Assembly: GCF_023074185.1 (NCBI RefSeq)
Contig: NZ_JADPKY010000086.1
Coordinates: 1-41,186, forward strand
Reading direction: 5' to 3'
DNA length: 41,186 bases
Source: Bradyrhizobium sp. 132
GTDB taxonomy: Bacteria > Pseudomonadota > Alphaproteobacteria > Rhizobiales > Xanthobacteraceae
The notes under the pieces are model-generated. The model saw nothing but the letters and a program-made list of their open reading frames with translations. It did no database searches and was not told where the DNA came from. The first letter of the stretch is position 1, and the number at the start of each line of letters is the position of its first letter. A program made the position numbers and the translations under genes. Below are positions 23,961 through 32,897 of this stretch, in pieces.

Positions 23961-23997
23961 AATGTCCTAGACAGGCCAGCTGACGACAAGCTGACGA
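23961..23997 (-). promoter_or_regulatory. tts box of the nopB-rhcJ...rhcU operon
   Basis: The minus strand reads CGTCAGCTTGTCGTCAGCT followed by GGCCTGTCTAGGACA, an excellent match to the tts box. It lies between nopB and the divergent rhcC1, and by position drives at least the minus-strand operon. Confidence 0.93.
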
Positions 23998-24085
23998 GTT
24001 CGCCCGCACATCGCCATCTAAAGATCACGTTTCGCGTTCACGTACCGAACGTACTCCTGTTAGTTTAAGTCAAAGAGAACCATGA

Positions 24086-24781
24086 ATGCTCATCCGATCC
24101 ATAATCCCGCACGTTTTGAACGGAGTTCTGTGTGTCGCCGTTTTCGTTTCCGGCGGAACACAGATCGCGCGCGGCGCTCCCCTGTCGCTGCCCTCGACCC
24201 CTTATCGATATACGGTTCTGGATCAGGAGCTTTCTGCCGCGCTGCAGGAATTCGGCAACAACCTCAATATTAAAGTCACCATCAGCGCCGAGGTGAAGGG
24301 TCGGATTCGCGGGCACATGCCGGACCTGCCACCGCGCGAGTTCCTTGATCATCTGACTCAAGTCTACAATCTTCAATGGTATTACGATGGGCTCGTGCTT
24401 TACGTCTCTACCGCAAAGGAAGCGCAAACTCGTCTGCTTCTGCTAACTTCAATCAGCTGCGACGCGCTCAAGGCAACCCTCGATGCGCTCGCCATTTCCG
24501 ACGAACGCTACATCATGAGATCGGCTCCGGGAAATGGCCTAGTCCTTGCGTCCGGTCCACCACGCTTCATCGCACTCGTGGATCAGACGCTCAATGGTCT
24601 CGTGGCGGAGGCGCAGGCGCGACCTCGCTCCATCGAGATGCCGTCTCGGGAATCTGTGCTGATGTTATATCGCGGCGCCTCCGCGACGATCGTTCGGGAT
24701 GGGCGAACTGAAGCCCCGTACTCTTCAGACCTGCCGCGTCAGGAGGGTACCTTGCCTGCGCAAGGGCCGGGCCCAAGATGA
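24086..24781 (+). CDS. rhcC1: RhcC1 (NolW), N-terminal part of the split T3SS secretin
   Basis: A 231-residue protein with a signal peptide (cleavage near residue 30, IARGAPL). The mature part holds the secretin N0 domain (YRYTVLDQELSAALQEFGNN, RIRGHMPDLPPREFLDHLTQ, WYYDGLVLYVS) and an N1-like domain (SCDALKATLDALAISDERYI, GPPRFIALVDQTLNGL). The membrane-spanning secretin domain is absent and is provided by RhcC2. It is divergent from nopB across a tts box. A decayed second copy lies at 32898-33220. Confidence 0.93.
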   Translation: MLIRSIIPHVLNGVLCVAVFVSGGTQIARGAPLSLPSTPYRYTVLDQELSAALQEFGNNLNIKVTISAEVKGRIRGHMPDLPPREFLDHLTQVYNLQWYYDGLVLYVSTAKEAQTRLLLLTSISCDALKATLDALAISDERYIMRSAPGNGLVLASGPPRFIALVDQTLNGLVAEAQARPRSIEMPSRESVLMLYRGASATIVRDGRTEAPYSSDLPRQEGTLPAQGPGPR

Positions 24782-25064
24782 TACCGCTCAATCAGCCGTT
24801 ACGCGGGGTGTGCAAGGAGGCTGGACCGATCGTCTGATCAGACGCCGCACAAGCAGGGCGAGACGAACGTGTCGTAAATCGGCTCCAGAACACGAGAATT
24901 GTCGCTGCGCGACCTTGTCCACCAGTATCGGGATATCCGGTGGTAGTGTGCGGGAGGTTCTGCAAAAGCTAGCGGCTGAAGCGGTCATAGTAAATCCGGT
25001 GCTTGCGAAGATCACCGCCCCTAGCGGAGCAAGGCCACCAAGACCGTGACGAAGATTAGGACGG

Positions 25065-25330
25065 ATGGCTCTACCGTCAAACAGCTTATTGCGTCGGAAA
25101 GGGATCCTGAAACCGCTAATCCGGGGTGCGGTGCAGGAAGCTCTCGAAGCCACGATGGCGGAGGCGCTGGGCGAGGCGCGGCTGGGCTATCGCTCCGGCT
25201 ACTATACCCGCTCGCTGATCACCCCGGGTGAAGGTGCCGCAGGACCGTCAGGGGCGGTTCTCGACCAAGCTGTTCAACGCTATCAGCGCTCGGAGAAGGC
25301 ACTGGTAGCGGCGCTGGCGTTCGGACAGCA
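25065..25330 (+). mobile_element. IS256-family transposase remnant
   Basis: The plus strand reads GAVQEALEATMAEALGEARL and GYRSGYYTRSLIT, then in another frame KVPQDRQGRFSTKLF, then RYQRSEKALVAAL. These are the N-terminal motifs of IS256/Mutator-type transposases. Two frameshifts and the loss of the DDE domain make it inactive. Confidence 0.82.
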
Positions 25331-25339
25331 GTCTTGAAT

Positions 25340-25650
25340 GGCCCCGGTTTTGCGACTGCACCGCATTTTGCGGCTTGGACGGGTTAACACCGAGGGCACA
25401 GTCGAGCGGCGGGAAAGAAAGGCTCGGGGCAGTATCAAAGCCTGAAAATCGGCAACTACGGACGCACTTGATCGTTGGTGCGACCTCAATCATCAAGCTT
25501 GGCAAGCGAGGCTCGAAAGTCCCGCTCTGGATTCGGACCATGCTGCAAAGACGGGCCGTCAAGCTCATAGCGGTGGAGTTCGCCAATAGCTTGCGCGCAC
25601 CATATGGGCCTTGCTGGTCAGAGGCGGCATCTATCATGCGTCGCGTGCAA
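25340..25650 (+). mobile_element. IS110-family transposase C-terminal remnant
   Basis: The plus strand encodes LTPRAQSSGGKERLG, THLIVGATSIIKLGKRGSK and RRAVKLIAVEFANSLRAPYG, which match the C-terminal transposase_20 part of IS110/IS1111 transposases. The N-terminal RuvC-like domain is missing and the end is frameshifted. Confidence 0.8.
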
Positions 25651-25949
25651 TGCTGAAACCTAATCTTAAGAAGTCTCCGGCGGAAGAAGAAAGCTGCCGA
25701 GGAGGCAAGGTTCAAATCTGGATGAACCCCGAATGACGACATTCCCGGTCGCAATCAGACCGCCTGGCTTACTGCGCTTCGAGCGCGAGAAATTGATTGG
25801 CCGATTGCTTCCGCGGATATCATCGTGGCCAGCGGCCGGGCGCCGCGTTTATGACCGCACCGTCATCCCTTGTTCGACCAGAGAACGATCTTGCAGCCCG
25901 GGCCGTTCCACACATGAGTCAGAGCCCCTTTTGGATGCCGATCGGGGGT

Positions 25950-26240
25950 CCAGTCCAATGCCGAACGCCACCCGTGTCAGCCACGACGGGCTCGTGTGGA
26001 TCAGTGGGAACTATTACAGCATACCCGACCATACGCGGCGCAGTGTCGAGGTGCAGCAATTGCCCGATGTAATCCCATTCTCGATCAAGCGCAATCGTTG
26101 CCGTCCATCCCGTTCTAGAGAAGGCCGCCGGCGAACTCGCGTCGCGCCCGAGCATCGACAGGCGGTCAACCGGTCTAGGTCGCGACCAGGCGTATCCGAA
26201 GCCCTCGTCGATCGGGCAGGCGATCACATGCCAAGGCGGT
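25950..26240 (+). mobile_element. IS21-family IstA C-terminal remnant
   Basis: The plus strand reads NATRVSHDGLVWISGNYYSI followed by PDHTRRSVEVQQLPD and EGRRRTRVAPEHRQA. This matches the beta-barrel C-terminus of IstA. The catalytic integrase domain is absent. It directly precedes the istB remnant, keeping the order of an IS21 element. Confidence 0.75.
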
Positions 26241-26299
26241 CGCTGGGTGTTACCGAGGTGTCGCAAGCGCCTCCCCCAATCGGAAGGCCGGCCATAACC

Positions 26300-27045
26300 A
26301 TCCACGCGCAGCCGGCAGCGATCGACAGCGTCAAGAAAGGCCTAGTCGCACTCAACATGCCAGGTGCGCTCAGAATGCTGGACACCACGCTGCGGCGGAT
26401 TGAAAGAGGGTGAGGTCACCTGGATTGAGGCGCTCGAAACGCTTATCGAGGAGCTGACCGTGCGCGACAGTCGCGGTGTCAGCACCGCGCTGAGAATGTC
26501 TCGCCTGACCACGGTCAAAAAGGCTCGCTGGCTTCGACTTCGCATTCCAGCTCGATCGCAATCGCATTCTGGCGCTTGCCCAATTGAAATTCATCTGCTT
26601 GCGACACCGGCAAGAGCGATCTCACGCCGGCACTCGCGGTCGAGGCCGTGAAGGCGGGAAAGAGCGTCGCGTTCGCCACGATCGCGGACATCGTGACGAC
26701 CACCGTGCGCCAGCACCTGCGGTTCCTCGCCCGCGCCTCCCTCCTTGTCGTCGACGAAATCGGTTACCTCCCGGTCGCGCCTGGCGGCGGCAATCTGTTC
26801 TTCCAGTTGGAAGACGCCCGCTATGACAAGGGCGCGATGATCCTCAATTCAAACTGGCCACAGCAGTGCTTGATGGACTGCTTCCCCACGCAATTGTTAT
26901 CACATCGAGGGATCGAGCTATCGGCTCCGCCAGCACGCCGCTCTCGTCTCGGAAAACGTCCGCTCGCCAACCCGCCGCAGCCCAAGCGCCGCGGCCGCCC
27001 GCCTGGAAGGACCAATGACTTAGCGGCTGATCCCCGAAGCACAAT
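26300..27045 (+). mobile_element. IS21-family IstB helper ATPase, frameshifted remnant
   Basis: Several plus-strand frames join into an almost full-length IstB: SVKKGLVALNMPGALRMLDT, EGEVTWIEALETLIEELTVR, Walker A region DTGKSDLTPALAVEAVKAGK, Walker B LLVVDEIGYLPVAPGG, NLFFQLEDARYDKGAMIL, and a PQPKRRGRPPGR tail. At least three frameshifts and an internal deletion after Walker B disable it. IstB normally assists IstA in target selection. Confidence 0.85.
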
Positions 27046-27109
27046 CGCCGTCACCCAGGGAAATCTGGACATTCTCACGGAAAGTTCGCTGCCCGTTGAC
27101 AGAGGTCCA

Positions 27110-27490
27110 TGATCGCCACCAGGTACAACAGCCATCTGCAGTCGAAACGTAAGTGATGTCGGCGAGCCAGATCCGGTTCGCTGCTGCGGCCCTAAAGTTG
27201 CGATCGATGAGGTTTGGCGCGATCGGCAGGCCATGACGGCTGTCGGCAACGCGGTGCGGCCGGGCCATCATGGCGCCGATGCCTTGCCGATGCATTAGGC
27301 ATTCGATCCGGCCATGGCTGGCGCCAGGTCCTTGTGCCCGCAGCGCGGCATAGACCCGTGGGTTGCCGTCCCCGAGCGCCGCTGTCCTGATGAGATATCA
27401 GTCGAGAGCGCAGCATTGGTCGTCGTGCGTGCTCTGTCCGGACGCTCGCGCCAGGCGTGATAGCCGGCCGGCGAGACCTCGAGCAAGAGA
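27110..27490 (-). mobile_element. IS3-family OrfB transposase remnant
   Basis: The minus strand reads MLEVSPAGYHAWRERPDRAR, later MHRQGIGAMMARPHRVADSR and NRIWLADITYV, the last containing the first Asp of the DDE triad of IS3 OrfB. Frames shift between these parts, and the rest of the catalytic domain is lost. Confidence 0.85.
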
Positions 27491-27504
27491 CAACAGAACC
27501 AATA

Positions 27505-27832
27505 CGTCCGCTACTATTAGGTATGCCCGGGTCACTTGTGTAGGGCGGCAGCGCCAGCGCAGCGGGCGGGTGCTTGCATTGCGCGATATCGTGCACCGAT
27601 CGTTGCGGACAACGTGATTTGGTCCGCGCAATCGGAATACGCTGCGCTGACGCGATTGCTTGTATTGCGGTTGTGGCTCACGAAGCGTCCCACGTTCTCA
27701 AGTTAACGCATTTAGTCTTGAGCGCATATAGGTCGCAGGTCCAGGCAGACGTTGACGAGCAATCAATGCGAGGCGCTTTCGCATCGACACGCAAGACCGA
27801 TCCGCTGCGTTGATCTTCCGAGCTTTTTTGCT
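27505..27832. other. Stretch without a recognised gene
   Basis: No frame here resembles a known protein. It lies between the IS3 remnant and the small lipoprotein gene that closes the rhcV operon. Confidence 0.45.
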
Positions 27833-28075
27833 TCAACGCGTCGCGCAAAGCTCCTGGTCAGGAGTCCGGCCGATCGCGCACTCAATGCGTTCGCGCATAG
27901 CTGGATCGATATCTTTGGCGCCGAGCAACTTTGGCGCCGGCCGCTCTTGCATTTGAAGAGCTGGTCTATCCCAGCTAGCGCAACTGCAGAGCCCCAGAGT
28001 GGCGAAGAGAGCCGAGCACGAAAGCAGACAAAATGAACCCAAGCGCCACCGCGCTGCCTTACGAGGTGAATTCAT
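27833..28075 (-). CDS. Small putative lipoprotein at the end of the rhcV operon
   Basis: An 80-residue protein from the ATG at 28075, preceded by an AAGGA ribosome site and only 10 bases after the rhcV stop. A basic N-terminus, a hydrophobic segment and LGLCSCASW suggest a lipoprotein signal with Cys at about residue 30. The short mature part (KLLGAKDIDPAMRERIECAI) has no family that I recognise, and it ends with CATR. Given the position, a role around the T3SS is likely but unproven. Confidence 0.7.
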   Translation of the reverse strand: MNSPRKAARWRLGSFCLLSCSALFATLGLCSCASWDRPALQMQERPAPKLLGAKDIDPAMRERIECAIGRTPDQELCATR

Positions 28076-28085
28076 GCGGTCCTTC

Positions 28086-30209
28086 TTAAATTGACTGCTG
28101 CGCCTGTGAATCGGGCGCAAGGAGCGTGTTGCTGAGTTCCTCGGACGGGGCGTCGTCGTCCTTTGCAGCTGCGAGTGTAATGGATCCAACAGGCTGGATT
28201 GTGAAGTCCGAGGCAAGGTCCTGATAGGATAGAACAGCAAGATCGATCCCATTACGGGTGAGAAAGCCGCGGACAAAGCGTCGAATATCCATCGAAGCAA
28301 GGATAACCGGCTTGATCTGCGCCCGAACTACGTTCGAATGGATGTGACGCATTTTTGAAAGCAGCGCCTCGCTTTGCCCGTCGCTCAAAACCAAGTAGGG
28401 TCCTTTGGCAGTCTCTCGAACCGCGCTGCGCACGATATCCTCGGTTTGACGTTCGATGACAAAGACCGGCACGACGCGGTGTGCGTTGGCATACCGGTGG
28501 CAGATTTGCCGTCTCAGACCGGAGCGAACATGTTCCGTGAGCAAGACGACGTTTTGTTCACGTCCGCTCCATTCGGCCAATGCCTCCAAAACCAGCCGTG
28601 TGTTCCGGATCGGAATACCCTCCTCCAGGAGGCGCCGCAAGACGTCGGCTACTTTAGGGATCGGCGTCGTACGCAACACCTCCTTGACCAGATCGGAATA
28701 TTCCGTCTCCATGCGGCCCAGCAACTGGCGCGTCTCCTGGATACCCACCAAGCACTGTGCATAGCGGGTCAACGCCGAATGGACGCGCAAGGCCAGGATT
28801 TCAATGGGACGGTGGTGCCCGATGCCGGCTGCTTTGAGAGCCGGTGCATTGCTCTGTTCAATCCAGATTTGATCCGTCTCCCGGTCATGCCGAAACGGGA
28901 TGCCACTCAATTCAATGTTGGCCGGATCGTCGTGGAGTGCGAGCTGGGTTGGATCAATTAACTCCTGCTCGACGGGCACGCCCTCGACATCCACCCTGTA
29001 CTGCAGGTCTGGCAAGCGCTCGTCGACCTCGATGGGGATGCGCGGAATTGTGATGCCGAGATCAGACGAGATCAGTCCCGAAACGCGTGCAATGTGCTGT
29101 TGCAATTCTTCTTTGTCGATCGCCCGTGTCAGACTTGACGCAAGGAACAACGCGATGGGAAGCGCCTCCGCAGGCACGATTTCCTTGTTAGACTCTGTGG
29201 GAGCCGGGCGAGAGACATCAGCGCTTTTCTTGCCGCTTTGGGTCCCACCGTCGGCAAAGCTCGCTGCCGCAAAGACTGCAGCCAAGACGAGAAAGACAGG
29301 GAGCGGAAAACCCGGAATAGCCCCCATTACAACGAGGACGCAGGCAGACAGCCGCAATGCGTGCGAGTTTGCTGTGAGCTGGTTAACGATGTCGGTCCCA
29401 AGATTGAGCCTTACGACCCCATTTACACGAGTGATGATTGTCGCAGCTGTAATCGAGAGCAGCAGCGAGGGAATTTGTGAGATTAACGCATCACCTATGG
29501 TCAGCAGGGTATATTGATGCAGCGCCGCCTGGAAAGACATGCCCTTGGAGAGCAGGCCGATGGTGATCCCGCCCAGCATGTTGACGCAGATAACCACCAA
29601 TCCTGCGATGGCGTCGCCCTTTACGAATTTCATGGCGCCATCCATAGCCCCGTAAAGCTGGCTTTCTTTCTCCAATGTAGCGCGCCGGCTGCGGGCTTCG
29701 TTCTGATCGATATGGCCATTGCGCAATTCCGCATCGATTCCCATCTGCTTGCCTGGCAGAGCATCGAGCGTGAACCGCGCCGCCACCTCCGCCACGCGTT
29801 CAGCCCCCTTGGCCACGACGATGAACTGCACCATGGTCACGACTAAAAATATGACAATACCAACGACGATATTCCCCGATATGACGAAATCACCGAACGT
29901 GCGAATGATGCTGCCCGCATCCCCCTCAGCCAAGATCAGCCGCGTCGTTGATACGGTGAGCGCCAGACGGAATACCGTGGAAATCAGAATGACGCCTGGC
30001 AAGGACGAGAAATCAAGTGGAGTGCTAATATAGAGAGCGACCATCAGCAGCAATATGGCGAAGCCCAGATTGAAGCCGACGAGCGTATCGATCGCCACTA
30101 TCGGGATCGGCATGATCATCATGCCGACCGTCAGAAGCAGCATCAACGCGACCATCAAATCGGAGCTGGCCGACGCGCGCGCAATGATCTTACGCAGGAC
30201 GCTGGTCAT
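28086..30209 (-). CDS. rhcV: RhcV, T3SS major export-gate protein (SctV/FlhA family)
   Basis: A 707-residue protein. The N-terminal half has about eight membrane helices with the FHIPEP family signatures (STPLDFSSLPGVILISTVFR, LALTVSTTRLIL, GDFVISGNIVVGIVIFLV, DALPGKQMGIDAELRNG). The C-terminal half is the large cytoplasmic domain that forms a nonameric ring and docks chaperone-substrate complexes. Full length, no defects seen. It overlaps the preceding TPR gene by 20 bases. Confidence 0.97.
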   Translation of the reverse strand: MTSVLRKIIARASASSDLMVALMLLLTVGMMIMPIPIVAIDTLVGFNLGFAILLLMVALYISTPLDFSSLPGVILISTVFRLALTVSTTRLILAEGDAGSIIRTFGDFVISGNIVVGIVIFLVVTMVQFIVVAKGAERVAEVAARFTLDALPGKQMGIDAELRNGHIDQNEARSRRATLEKESQLYGAMDGAMKFVKGDAIAGLVVICVNMLGGITIGLLSKGMSFQAALHQYTLLTIGDALISQIPSLLLSITAATIITRVNGVVRLNLGTDIVNQLTANSHALRLSACVLVVMGAIPGFPLPVFLVLAAVFAAASFADGGTQSGKKSADVSRPAPTESNKEIVPAEALPIALFLASSLTRAIDKEELQQHIARVSGLISSDLGITIPRIPIEVDERLPDLQYRVDVEGVPVEQELIDPTQLALHDDPANIELSGIPFRHDRETDQIWIEQSNAPALKAAGIGHHRPIEILALRVHSALTRYAQCLVGIQETRQLLGRMETEYSDLVKEVLRTTPIPKVADVLRRLLEEGIPIRNTRLVLEALAEWSGREQNVVLLTEHVRSGLRRQICHRYANAHRVVPVFVIERQTEDIVRSAVRETAKGPYLVLSDGQSEALLSKMRHIHSNVVRAQIKPVILASMDIRRFVRGFLTRNGIDLAVLSYQDLASDFTIQPVGSITLAAAKDDDAPSEELSNTLLAPDSQAQQSI

Positions 30210-30633
30210 GGGGACCTTCCGATCGTTGATTGATCAGGCCAGTGCCGTCACGCAACGAGACATAGCGTTGGAAAGCGGCGAGCGCCTCGTCTATGAGGCC
30301 GGCCCGCCGCAGGGCGTGGCTACGCAACAGCATCAAAGAGATACGCGCCGAGGGTTCGTCATCAAGTGTGTTCAGCCTATCTATGACCTGCAACGCCTCA
30401 CCTCCGAGACCTTCCAAGATGAGGGCATAGGCGAGAATCCGTAATAGATCGACATCTCGCGAGTCCTTGCCGACGATGAGTCGTAAGAGAGCCACGCATT
30501 CTGCGCTCTGCCCACATGCAAGGTGAAGATACGAAAGTGTACAGAGCAAATCGCGCTCCTGCCCGGAACTCAGTGAGTCGTTATCGGATTTGGAAACGTT
30601 GGTCGTCCGTTGCGCTCCATCGGAGTTGAACAT
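30190..30633 (-). CDS. TPR-like T3SS protein in the SctY position
   Basis: A 147-residue soluble protein, made mostly of TPR-like helix pairs (CTLSYLHLACGQSAECVALL, ILAYALILEGLGGEALQVID, LLRSHALRRAGLIDEALAAF). It is located between the SctX-position gene and rhcV, the same order as yscX-yscY-yscV in Yersinia, where YscY is a TPR chaperone for YscX. That correspondence is an inference from order and fold. A rhizobial name of the y4yS type may apply, but I cannot confirm it. Confidence 0.8.
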   Translation of the reverse strand: MFNSDGAQRTTNVSKSDNDSLSSGQERDLLCTLSYLHLACGQSAECVALLRLIVGKDSRDVDLLRILAYALILEGLGGEALQVIDRLNTLDDEPSARISLMLLRSHALRRAGLIDEALAAFQRYVSLRDGTGLINQRSEGPHDQRPA

Positions 30634-30635
30634 TG

Positions 30636-31172
30636 TTAGGCTTCGATCAAGCTATTCCGATTCCGGCGGAGCAGCGCTAGCCAGTGCAGTCCCTGCCGTA
30701 GGACGACGATACCGCCCCCAGCTATCGGATCCGCAGGCGCGGCCGCCAGCTTATGGACGAGACCTTCCAGAACAATGCTATACCGCTCCGCCCGCAGCAT
30801 GTCCGGATGACGAAGGCTTGGCGTGACGAAGGAGAGTAGATCGTGCGCGATATCGCGCCCGTAGAGCGATGCCATCCCAGCGCGTTGCTCGAGCTCATAA
30901 ATGCGAGTGCGCATCTCGTTGAGACTGACACGCCCGACTGCATCAATATCTTTGGCCTCCGATGCGGCTTCGATCGCTAGATCCAGCGGCATATAGCGCG
31001 TGTTCAGATCGCCCCAGATCGACGCCAGCTCCTTCTCGCCGTTTGCACGAGCACCGTCCGCCTCACCTTTATTGGGTTGGATGGTCGGCCCTATCACTGG
31101 TTGATGATGGTGCTCGCTGAGTCTCTGCGAAGCAGTGCCAGGCCCGACATCGTAGCGGGACACCTTTGACAT
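30636..31172 (-). CDS. T3SS-associated protein in the SctX position, function uncertain
   Basis: A 178-residue soluble protein with an excellent AAGGAG ribosome site. The first 55 residues look disordered; the rest is helical (LDLAIEAASEAKDIDAVGRV, SLNEMRTRIYELEQRAGMAS, YSIVLEGLVHKLAAAP). It is two bases from the next gene and therefore co-expressed. By position it could correspond to YscX, an export-apparatus-associated early substrate, but the sequence similarity I can see is slight. Confidence 0.75.
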   Translation of the reverse strand: MSKVSRYDVGPGTASQRLSEHHHQPVIGPTIQPNKGEADGARANGEKELASIWGDLNTRYMPLDLAIEAASEAKDIDAVGRVSLNEMRTRIYELEQRAGMASLYGRDIAHDLLSFVTPSLRHPDMLRAERYSIVLEGLVHKLAAAPADPIAGGGIVVLRQGLHWLALLRRNRNSLIEA

Positions 31173-31208
31173 GACGATCTCCTTATCCTTCCTTCGGGCC
31201 CGGAAACC

Positions 31209-32099
31209 CTAATACGGAACGGCAACAACGCGGCCATTGCGGCTTAGCAGCACACGCCCATCCTCGATTCGAGTGACCGCCCATCCGTCGGCCAAGAGAG
31301 CGCCGACGAAATACTTCTGCCCACCGACAAGGAGATAGGGCTGGGGTCCGCGCGAAACAGCTTCGATCGCGATTGAGGATGGCTGCTTTTCCTCCTTGAC
31401 GATCACTCCGTTCACCAGTGTCACCGCACCGTATGTACGACCATCGAACCATTGCTGGAGCTCCTGCCATTTCGCAACGGTTGCAGGCGTGACTTTTCCC
31501 TCAGCGCTAACAAAACCCGGCCCCGAACCAACCCTGATATCGAGCAGGCCCGCCTTATCAATTTCCTGTTTCAGCACTTCGGCCGCAGCCTGAGCTCGCC
31601 GATCGTCAGGCCGGTTCATACCCAGCTTGGGTACAAGCTCTGCGGCAGGCGGAGCAATGCCGGTCGGTGCACTTCCGCTGGCTTTGAAGAAAATCGTCGA
31701 GAGACTGCCTACGCCAAGAAAGCTGAGGAGCACGAGGGCGAGAGCTGAAATCCAAACGCGCGAGAGGCTGATCGACCGAGCCTCAATCGCATTCTGCATC
31801 GACCAGCGAATAGACATGGCGCCCGCACGAATGACGGCGGGAAGAAAAAGAACAACACGCTCACCTGCGGCGATATCCCCTTCGCCCTCTGGGGTGCTTA
31901 CGGTCGCAAGAGCTTCAAGCTCGATTGAATTGCCAACGAGGGTGATACGTAGGTGATGCGGCTCAAGCCCTTGTTCGACGAAAACCATATCCGCGTCGAG
32001 GCCGCTACCGATAAGGCTCGTTCCGACAGCCGCCTTCCCGCTTAGCCCAGCATAAGGTCCCGACAGTACCTCGAAATGTAAGGAGGCGGCCTCATTCAC
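31209..32099 (-). CDS. rhcD: RhcD, T3SS inner-membrane ring protein (SctD family, y4yQ type)
   Basis: The start is placed at the GTG at 32099, which has GGAG at proper distance; a TTG two codons earlier is too close to it. The 296-residue protein has an N-terminal cytoplasmic FHA-like domain (1-105, with GSGLDADMVFVEQGLEPHHL), a single membrane helix (about 115-138) and a periplasmic part with BON-like and C-terminal beta-rich repeats (VTPATVAKWQELQQWFDG, VGGQKYFVGALLADGW). This is the SctD layout. It forms the outer of the two inner-membrane rings. Confidence 0.88.
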   Translation of the reverse strand: MNEAASLHFEVLSGPYAGLSGKAAVGTSLIGSGLDADMVFVEQGLEPHHLRITLVGNSIELEALATVSTPEGEGDIAAGERVVLFLPAVIRAGAMSIRWSMQNAIEARSISLSRVWISALALVLLSFLGVGSLSTIFFKASGSAPTGIAPPAAELVPKLGMNRPDDRRAQAAAEVLKQEIDKAGLLDIRVGSGPGFVSAEGKVTPATVAKWQELQQWFDGRTYGAVTLVNGVIVKEEKQPSSIAIEAVSRGPQPYLLVGGQKYFVGALLADGWAVTRIEDGRVLLSRNGRVVAVPY

Positions 32100-32194
32100 G
32101 GACAATTCTCCGAACTATGAGGAGCACGGCAGGGCGATTGGTCGCACGACTCATTCCTAGGCCGCACCACTCACATCACCCCGACGACCGGAAC

Positions 32195-32217
32195 GGCGGG
32201 GCGAGATTCGCCCCGCC
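32195..32217. promoter_or_regulatory. Very stable intercistronic stem-loop (10-bp perfect stem, 3-base loop)
   Basis: GGCGGGGCGA (32195-32204) pairs completely with TCGCCCCGCC (32208-32217). It begins nine bases after the stop codon of the small secreted-protein gene and precedes rhcD. On the minus (coding) strand no T-run follows, so it is probably a mRNA processing or stabilising structure rather than a full terminator. Confidence 0.7.
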
Positions 32218-32225
32218 TTTCACCG

Positions 32226-32510
32226 TTATCCGTTGACGCGCTCGCTGGCCGCCTTCCTCTCACTCGAGAGCTCGGTCGTCAGTGCACGCAACTTTATGTC
32301 CTGCACCATGGCCTGCTGGTTAACCGCCTTCAATTCGTCGATCAGTTTCTCGAAGGTACCCGTCCCACCAACGTTATCGGTCGCCGAGTTACCGACGCCG
32401 GGACCCGCGGACTTGGTATCAGTCTTGCTAGCAGTCTTGCCATCAGTCTTGCTATCATGGGAGTCGTGGACACCACCAGTAGAAGGGCTAGTAGAGCTTG
32501 TTTTGGTCAT
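32226..32510 (-). CDS. Small T3SS-secreted protein, NopA/NopC type (94 residues)
   Basis: Reads MTKTSSTSPSTGGVHDSHDS; the first half is Ser/Thr/Asp/Lys-rich and disordered, the second half a single amphipathic helix (FEKLIDELKAVNQQAMVQDI and onwards). There is no Cys and no signal peptide, the usual composition of secreted pilus or early T3SS substrates. By gene order (second after the tts box, before rhcD) it would be nopA; by size NopC (about 100 residues) fits better. I leave the choice open. The stem-loop directly behind it could raise its expression over the ring genes. Confidence 0.75.
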   Translation of the reverse strand: MTKTSSTSPSTGGVHDSHDSKTDGKTASKTDTKSAGPGVGNSATDNVGGTGTFEKLIDELKAVNQQAMVQDIKLRALTTELSSERKAASERVNG

Positions 32511-32576
32511 ATCGCTTCACCTTCCGTTTTTTGCTGCCATCAATGGCAACACTCCACTGACGTCGAAGAACCGGCG

Positions 32577-32762
32577 TCAGGTATCCTCTTCTGTTTCAGC
32601 TATAGCTTCGCGAAGATTTGACATGTTTCGCTCCATCGCCTGCATCGCGACGTTGGCAAGAACCGAACCGAACGCCGATTCGAACTTCTGACGATCAGCT
32701 ACCGACTGCGAGCTGCCAGTGTCAGAATTGGTATGGATCACGCCTTCGATTGCCCCGGCCAT
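32577..32762 (-). CDS. Small T3SS-secreted protein, NopC/NopA type (61 residues)
   Basis: Reads MAGAIEGVIHTNSDTGSSQS and continues with an amphipathic helix (FGSVLANVAMQAMERNMSNL). AGAGG-type ribosome site before the ATG. It lies 62 bases after a tts box, first in the rhcD-rhcV operon. The size of about 6.5 kDa agrees with the 6-kDa pilus protein NopA; the order nopC-nopA in S. fredii would make it nopC. It has no signal peptide, and is probably secreted by the T3SS itself. Confidence 0.75.
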   Translation of the reverse strand: MAGAIEGVIHTNSDTGSSQSVADRQKFESAFGSVLANVAMQAMERNMSNLREAIAETEEDT

Positions 32763-32823
32763 CTGGTGCCTCTCACTTCAGTTCCGCCAAAACGGTGGTA
32801 TCACCACCGAGCGATTCACATTG

Positions 32824-32859
32824 CTCACGCTACTGGGACTAGCTGTCGAGAAGCTGACG
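32824..32859 (-). promoter_or_regulatory. tts box of the nopA/nopC-rhcD-rhcV operon
   Basis: The minus strand reads CGTCAGCTTCTCGACAGCT followed by AGTCCCAGTAGCGTGAGC. It is a near-perfect tts box, 62 bases before the first ATG of the operon. Confidence 0.93.
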
Positions 32860-32897
32860 AGAATGAGAACAACCTCACTATCGTCAAGTGAACCCAG

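Noticed and set aside
24788..25153. 121-residue minus-strand frame after rhcC1
   Set aside because: Overlaps the IS256 remnant, has no recognisable domain and no start signals.
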